A stretch of 33,742 nucleotides of DNA from an uncultured Eubacteriales bacterium (GTDB lineage Bacteria > Bacillota > Clostridia > Oscillospirales > CAG-272), in the NCBI GenBank assembly GCA_900544985.1, contig UQXK01000015.1:1-33742 (forward strand), written 5' to 3'. Position 1 is the stretch's first letter; the number at the start of each line of letters is the position of its first letter. The notes beneath the pieces are model-generated. The model was not told the origin of the DNA, made no database searches, and saw nothing but the letters and a program-made list of their open reading frames with translations. The translations under genes and the position numbers were made by a program. Positions 30,273 through 33,742 of the stretch are shown here, piece after piece.

Positions 30273-32180
30273 ATGGAAAAAAAGGCTTTTAAAACCGAAT
30301 CTAAAAAAATGCTCGACATGATGGTAAATTCGATCTACACCCACAAAGAGATATTTCTCCGCGAGCTTATATCGAATGCGAACGACGCAATAGACAAAAG
30401 ATACTTTCGTTCCCTGACGGACAGCACGCTCGGTCTTGAACGCGACAAGTATGAAATAATGATCGAAAGAGACAAAGACGCGCGCACCATCACAATACGC
30501 GACAACGGCTGCGGCATGACGGAAGAAGAACTCGAAAACAACCTCGGCACAATAGCGAAAAGCGGTTCTCTCGATTTCAAAAACGAAAACGGAAAGGAAA
30601 ACGATCTGGGAATAATCGGTCAGTTCGGCGTAGGCTTCTACTCCGCTTTCATGGCAAGCGATAAGATCACGGTAAGAAGCCGCTCACTTTCCTCCGATAC
30701 AGCATATAAATGGGAGTCGGAAGGCGCCGACGGATATACAATAGAGCCGTGCGATTATGAAAATATAGGAACGGAAATACTTCTTCATATAAAACCCGAT
30801 ACGGAAGAAGAAAAATACGGAGAATTTCTCGACGAATACCGCATACGCGAACTTGTAAAGAAATATTCCGACTATATACGCTACCCCATAAAAATGGCAG
30901 TGGAAAAGAGCCGCGAAGTAAAGAGCGACGACGACAAGGAAAGCAAAGAGCCAAAATACGAAACATATACCGAAATAGATACGCTCAACAGCATGGTTCC
31001 GATATGGCACAGAAGTTCGGACGAAGTAACGGAAGAGGAATACGCCGACTTCTACCGCGACAAATTTTATGATTTCGAAGCTCCCGCAAAAGTGATACGC
31101 TCAAAATCGGAAGGCACGGTATCTTACGAAACACTTTTGTTCATACCTAAAAAAGCTCCTTATAACTACTACTCGAAAGATTACGAAAAAGGCTTGCAGC
31201 TCTACTCAAACGGCGTAATGATAATGGAAAAATGCCCCGAACTTCTTCCCGACTATTTCAGCTTTGTACGCGGTCTTGTAGACAGCGAGGACTTTTCGCT
31301 CAATATTTCCCGTGAAACGCTCCAACACGACTATCAGCTCAAAGCCATCGCAAAATCAATAGAAAAGAAGATAAAAAATGAACTTATAAAACTCATCGAA
31401 AGCGACAGAGAGAAATACGAAGGATTTTATAAAGAATTCGGATCTCAGTTGAAATACGGTATCTATGCGGATTTCGGTATGCATAAAGACGAGCTTTCCG
31501 ATCTTTTGATGTTCAAATCCTCTTTCGAAAAGAAATATGTCACGCTCAAAGAGTATGTTTCAAGAATGAAAGAAGATCAGAAAAATATCTACTACGCCTG
31601 CGGAGATTCGATAGATCTTATAGATATGCTTCCGAAGACGGAAGCCGTAAAAGGAAAAGGATACGAAGTTTTGTATCTCACCGAAAATGTAGACGAATTC
31701 GCGCTCAGAACTCTCGGTGAGTACGACAAAAAATCGTTTATAAACGTCTGCGACGAAAAGCTCGATATCTCCACGGAAGAAGAGAAAAAGCAGATAAAAG
31801 AGGAAAACGAGAAAAACGAAGAACTCTTCAAATTCATGAAAGACAGTATCGGAAAAACGACGCTCTCTTCCGTAAGATTTACAAATACGCTTAAAGATCA
31901 CCCCGTATGTCTTTCGAGCGAAGGCGGCATTTCCACGGAAATGGAAAAAGTTTTAAGTCAGATGCCCGGAAGCGACGATGCCCCGAAAGCCGAAACTATA
32001 CTTGAAATAAACGACTCCCACCCCGTTGCCGAATCGCTGAAAACACTTTTCGCGAATGGAGACAAAGACAAAGTGGCAGAATATTCAAAGATACTCTACA
32101 CCATGGCAAGACTTATAAGCGGACTTCCCGCGGAAAATCCCACGGAACTCAGCAATATGGTCTGCGAACTCATGAAATAA
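30273..32180 (+). CDS. htpG: Hsp90 chaperone HtpG
   Basis: A 635-residue bacterial Hsp90. N-terminal GHKL ATPase: FLRELISNANDAIDKRYF (the usual SNASDA is SNANDA here), RDNGCGMT, and the lid motif GQFGVGFYSAFMA. Middle domain with LYSNGVMIMEKCPELLPDYF and GLVDSEDFSLNISRETLQ (catalytic arginine), then a C-terminal dimer domain. Length and all blocks are normal. GGAAGG lies nine bases before the ATG. No CIRCE element was found upstream; a nested stem-loop lies there instead. A strong terminator follows. Confidence 0.97.
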   Translation: MEKKAFKTESKKMLDMMVNSIYTHKEIFLRELISNANDAIDKRYFRSLTDSTLGLERDKYEIMIERDKDARTITIRDNGCGMTEEELENNLGTIAKSGSLDFKNENGKENDLGIIGQFGVGFYSAFMASDKITVRSRSLSSDTAYKWESEGADGYTIEPCDYENIGTEILLHIKPDTEEEKYGEFLDEYRIRELVKKYSDYIRYPIKMAVEKSREVKSDDDKESKEPKYETYTEIDTLNSMVPIWHRSSDEVTEEEYADFYRDKFYDFEAPAKVIRSKSEGTVSYETLLFIPKKAPYNYYSKDYEKGLQLYSNGVMIMEKCPELLPDYFSFVRGLVDSEDFSLNISRETLQHDYQLKAIAKSIEKKIKNELIKLIESDREKYEGFYKEFGSQLKYGIYADFGMHKDELSDLLMFKSSFEKKYVTLKEYVSRMKEDQKNIYYACGDSIDLIDMLPKTEAVKGKGYEVLYLTENVDEFALRTLGEYDKKSFINVCDEKLDISTEEEKKQIKEENEKNEELFKFMKDSIGKTTLSSVRFTNTLKDHPVCLSSEGGISTEMEKVLSQMPGSDDAPKAETILEINDSHPVAESLKTLFANGDKDKVAEYSKILYTMARLISGLPAENPTELSNMVCELMK

Positions 32181-32184
32181 TCTT

Positions 32185-32219
32185 TAAAGCCGCATGAATT
32201 TCATGCGGCTTTATTTTTT
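32185..32219 (+). terminator. Terminator of htpG
   Basis: Fourteen-bp palindromic stem TAAAGCCGCATGAA (32185-32198 with 32200-32213), followed by six T. Begins four bases after the stop. Confidence 0.92.
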
Positions 32220-32357
32220 CAAAAAGGCTGTTTCATACACCAAAACGGTATTGACGTCTTTATATAAATCATTTTCACGTTTTAAAATCAAAACAACACA
32301 GTCAAAACAATAAATTTCAAAAATAATAAAAAATATATAGATTTTTCCGTCTCTTTA

Positions 32358-32366
32358 TGATATATT
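32358..32366 (+). promoter_or_regulatory. Candidate extended -10 for the ADP-ribosylglycohydrolase-family gene
   Basis: TGaTATATT, about 50 bases upstream of the ATG; the -35 is not clear. Confidence 0.35.
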
Positions 32367-32415
32367 ATATTCTAACAATCGGGTAACCGAAATATTATTT
32401 TTACGGAGAAAATTT

Positions 32416-33537
32416 ATGTACAACAATATCGACGCGGCTCAGCCCGACAAGCTTGAAGAAATTCTTGCTTTGCGTCCGGAAGGCGCAGATGCAGCCGCAA
32501 AAAAACCAAATGAGCTTTATAACCGCATGAAAGGCGCCCTTATGGGCAGATTCGCGGGATGCGTTCTCGGAATTCCGGTAGAACTTTATCCCATGGACAA
32601 AATGCAGGCTCTCGCTATCGATTGCGGAATGAAATATCCGCCGGAGGATTTCTGGACCGGTACAGATAATCCCGATGCGATCCACTACAAAGTAAACAAG
32701 AGAACAGAGTATATGCGCGACAATCTCGACAAAGTCCCTGTCGACGACGATATCACGTATACGATCCTCAACATGCTCCTTCTTGAAAAATACGGCAAAA
32801 ATTACACAGTAGATGACGTTGCCAAACTCTGGCTTGATGTCCTTCCCTACGCTTGCACGGCAGAAGACGAAGCACTTCAACAGCTCCGCGCCGGAACAAG
32901 ACCCGAATGCGCCGCAAACTTCAACAACTACGTTGAACTTATCGGTGCCGCTATCCGTGCCGACGCTTTCGGATATGCGGAAGCAGGAAACCCGGAAGCC
33001 GCTGCAAAGCTCTCTTACAACGACGCATACCTTACACACCGCAAAAACGGAATATACGGCGAAATGTTCTGCGCCGCTGCCGTTGCCGCCGCTTTCACGG
33101 CTGAAACTCCCCTTGACGCAATAAAGGAAGGCATGAAACAGATTCCGAAAGAGAGCGAACTTTATCAGGCTCTCGAATGGGCATTCTCCTGCGAAAAAGA
33201 GGTAACAAACTACATAAGAGCGCGCAACCTGCTCGATAAAAAATTCGAAAGAATGCATCGCGTACACACGATAAACAATATGTGCGCTATCGTATTCGCG
33301 CTCATGCTCGGCGGTTCCGATTTCACAAAATGCATCGGAAACTGCATAGCTATCGGTCTTGACAACGACTGCACGGGTGCGACCGTCGGCTCTATCGTCG
33401 GTGCATGCATAGGATTTGACAAGATTCCCGAACATTGGTACAACAGATTCAACAACACTGTTGCAACATATATCACGGGATATGAAAAACTGGAACTTGA
33501 AGACGTTGTAGAAAGATTTGTAAAACTCAACGGCTAA
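32416..33537 (+). CDS. ADP-ribosylglycohydrolase-family protein
   Basis: A 373-residue ADP-ribosyl-(dinitrogen reductase)-hydrolase-type protein, all-helical with a two-metal site. Family blocks: GALMGRFAGCVLGIPVE near residue 40, VDDDITYT (the usual hydrolase TDDT-type motif altered to DDDIT), and the C-terminal GLDNDCTGATVGSIVGA matching the G-D-x-D-(S/T)-x-(G/A) metal motif. Relatives remove ADP-ribose from proteins or nucleic acids, or act on other ribosyl compounds; the substrate is unknown. GGAG lies in front of the ATG at a spacing of about nine bases. Monocistronic; its stop is followed directly by repeat copy F. Confidence 0.9.
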   Translation: MYNNIDAAQPDKLEEILALRPEGADAAAKKPNELYNRMKGALMGRFAGCVLGIPVELYPMDKMQALAIDCGMKYPPEDFWTGTDNPDAIHYKVNKRTEYMRDNLDKVPVDDDITYTILNMLLLEKYGKNYTVDDVAKLWLDVLPYACTAEDEALQQLRAGTRPECAANFNNYVELIGAAIRADAFGYAEAGNPEAAAKLSYNDAYLTHRKNGIYGEMFCAAAVAAAFTAETPLDAIKEGMKQIPKESELYQALEWAFSCEKEVTNYIRARNLLDKKFERMHRVHTINNMCAIVFALMLGGSDFTKCIGNCIAIGLDNDCTGATVGSIVGACIGFDKIPEHWYNRFNNTVATYITGYEKLELEDVVERFVKLNG

Positions 33538-33690
33538 CCTACTTTTCCCCCTAAGAAAAGTAGGCAAAAGAACTTCGCACCGAATACACCAATTTATTTT
33601 AGCAAAAGCTTTTGAAGTTTTCAAAGAAACTTTTCTCGAAAAGTTTCTTTGATTCGGGTTTGGGGCGAAAGCCCCAACTGACAATACGAT
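33538..33690 (+). repeat. Structured dispersed repeat, copy F (complete)
   Basis: Starts the base after the stop codon. H1: 10-bp stem 33538-33547 with 33555-33564. Conserved spacer. H2: perfect 15-bp stem 33621-33635 with 33638-33652. H3: TGGGGC-GAAA-GCCCCA (33661-33676), with a GNRA-type tetraloop. Nothing else was recognised to the window end. Confidence 0.85.
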
Positions 33691-33742
33691 GAATTGTCAA
33701 GAGAAGTGCAACAAATCATGAATAGAAGAAGCAAATAAATCG

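Noticed and set aside
32401..33684. A 427-codon open frame on the minus strand opposite the ADP-ribosylglycohydrolase-family gene
   Set aside because: It is antisense to a gene with clear family motifs, begins inside repeat copy F, and its product has a biased Cys/Val/Arg/Phe composition with no recognisable domain.

Overview
The window looks like chromosomal DNA from an anaerobic Bacillota bacterium of class Clostridia, probably an uncultured lineage. This rests on moderately AT-rich DNA, strong AGGAGG-type ribosome binding sites, TTGNNN-17-TATAAT promoters, Clostridia-type families (UPF0735 ACT protein, LytTR + DUF3021 pair, QueT under a preQ1-I riboswitch) and a two-gene SUF system. No rRNA, tRNA, phage, integrase or transposase gene was seen. 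Species cannot be read from the window alone.

Layout. 1-1.6 kb (-): inorganic pyrophosphatase and a nucleotidyltransferase. 1.7-7.1 kb: threonine module, with hom and asd leftward and thrC, thrB, an ACT-domain protein and a 51-residue membrane protein rightward from overlapping divergent promoters. 7.1-8.5 kb: tandem structured repeats, the tRNA methyltransferase MnmM, a bidirectional terminator and a small membrane protein. 8.6-11.4 kb (-): proline operon proB-proA-proC. 11.7-14.4 kb (-): GNAT acetyltransferase, small membrane protein, acyl-CoA synthetase. 14.5-16.4 kb (-): minimal SufC-SufB. 16.4-18 kb (-): preQ1 riboswitch-queT, then DUF3021/LytTR. 18.1-22.6 kb (-): geranylgeranyl-reductase-like flavoprotein, foldase-like lipoprotein, malQ. 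23.0-25.4 kb (-): frameshifted Vat-like acetyltransferase, PfkB-family sugar kinase, and an XRE regulator with an apparently leaderless mRNA. 25.6-29.3 kb (+): acyltransferase-GT8-acyltransferase-GT2 envelope cluster. 29.6-33.5 kb (+): MarR regulator with a palindromic operator, htpG and an ADP-ribosylglycohydrolase-family gene.

How the genes work together. hom, asd, thrC and thrB cover aspartyl phosphate to threonine; aspartokinase is absent from the window. proBAC covers glutamate to proline. MnmM and QueT both concern modification of the tRNA wobble position. The two paralogous PlsC-like acyltransferases interleaved with GT8 and GT2 glycosyltransferases look like a small glycolipid or envelope-glycan locus whose product cannot be named from sequence.

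The most striking non-coding signal is a dispersed intergenic repeat of about 147 bp, carrying up to three hairpins (H1, H2, H3). Stem sequences differ between copies while pairing is kept. Full, partial, tandem and rearranged copies occur at 1-100, 7121-7437, 8011-8041, 19229-19380, 19454-19545, 22671-22712, 22836-23014 and 33538-33690. I do not recognise this family; it is the best candidate here for something undescribed.
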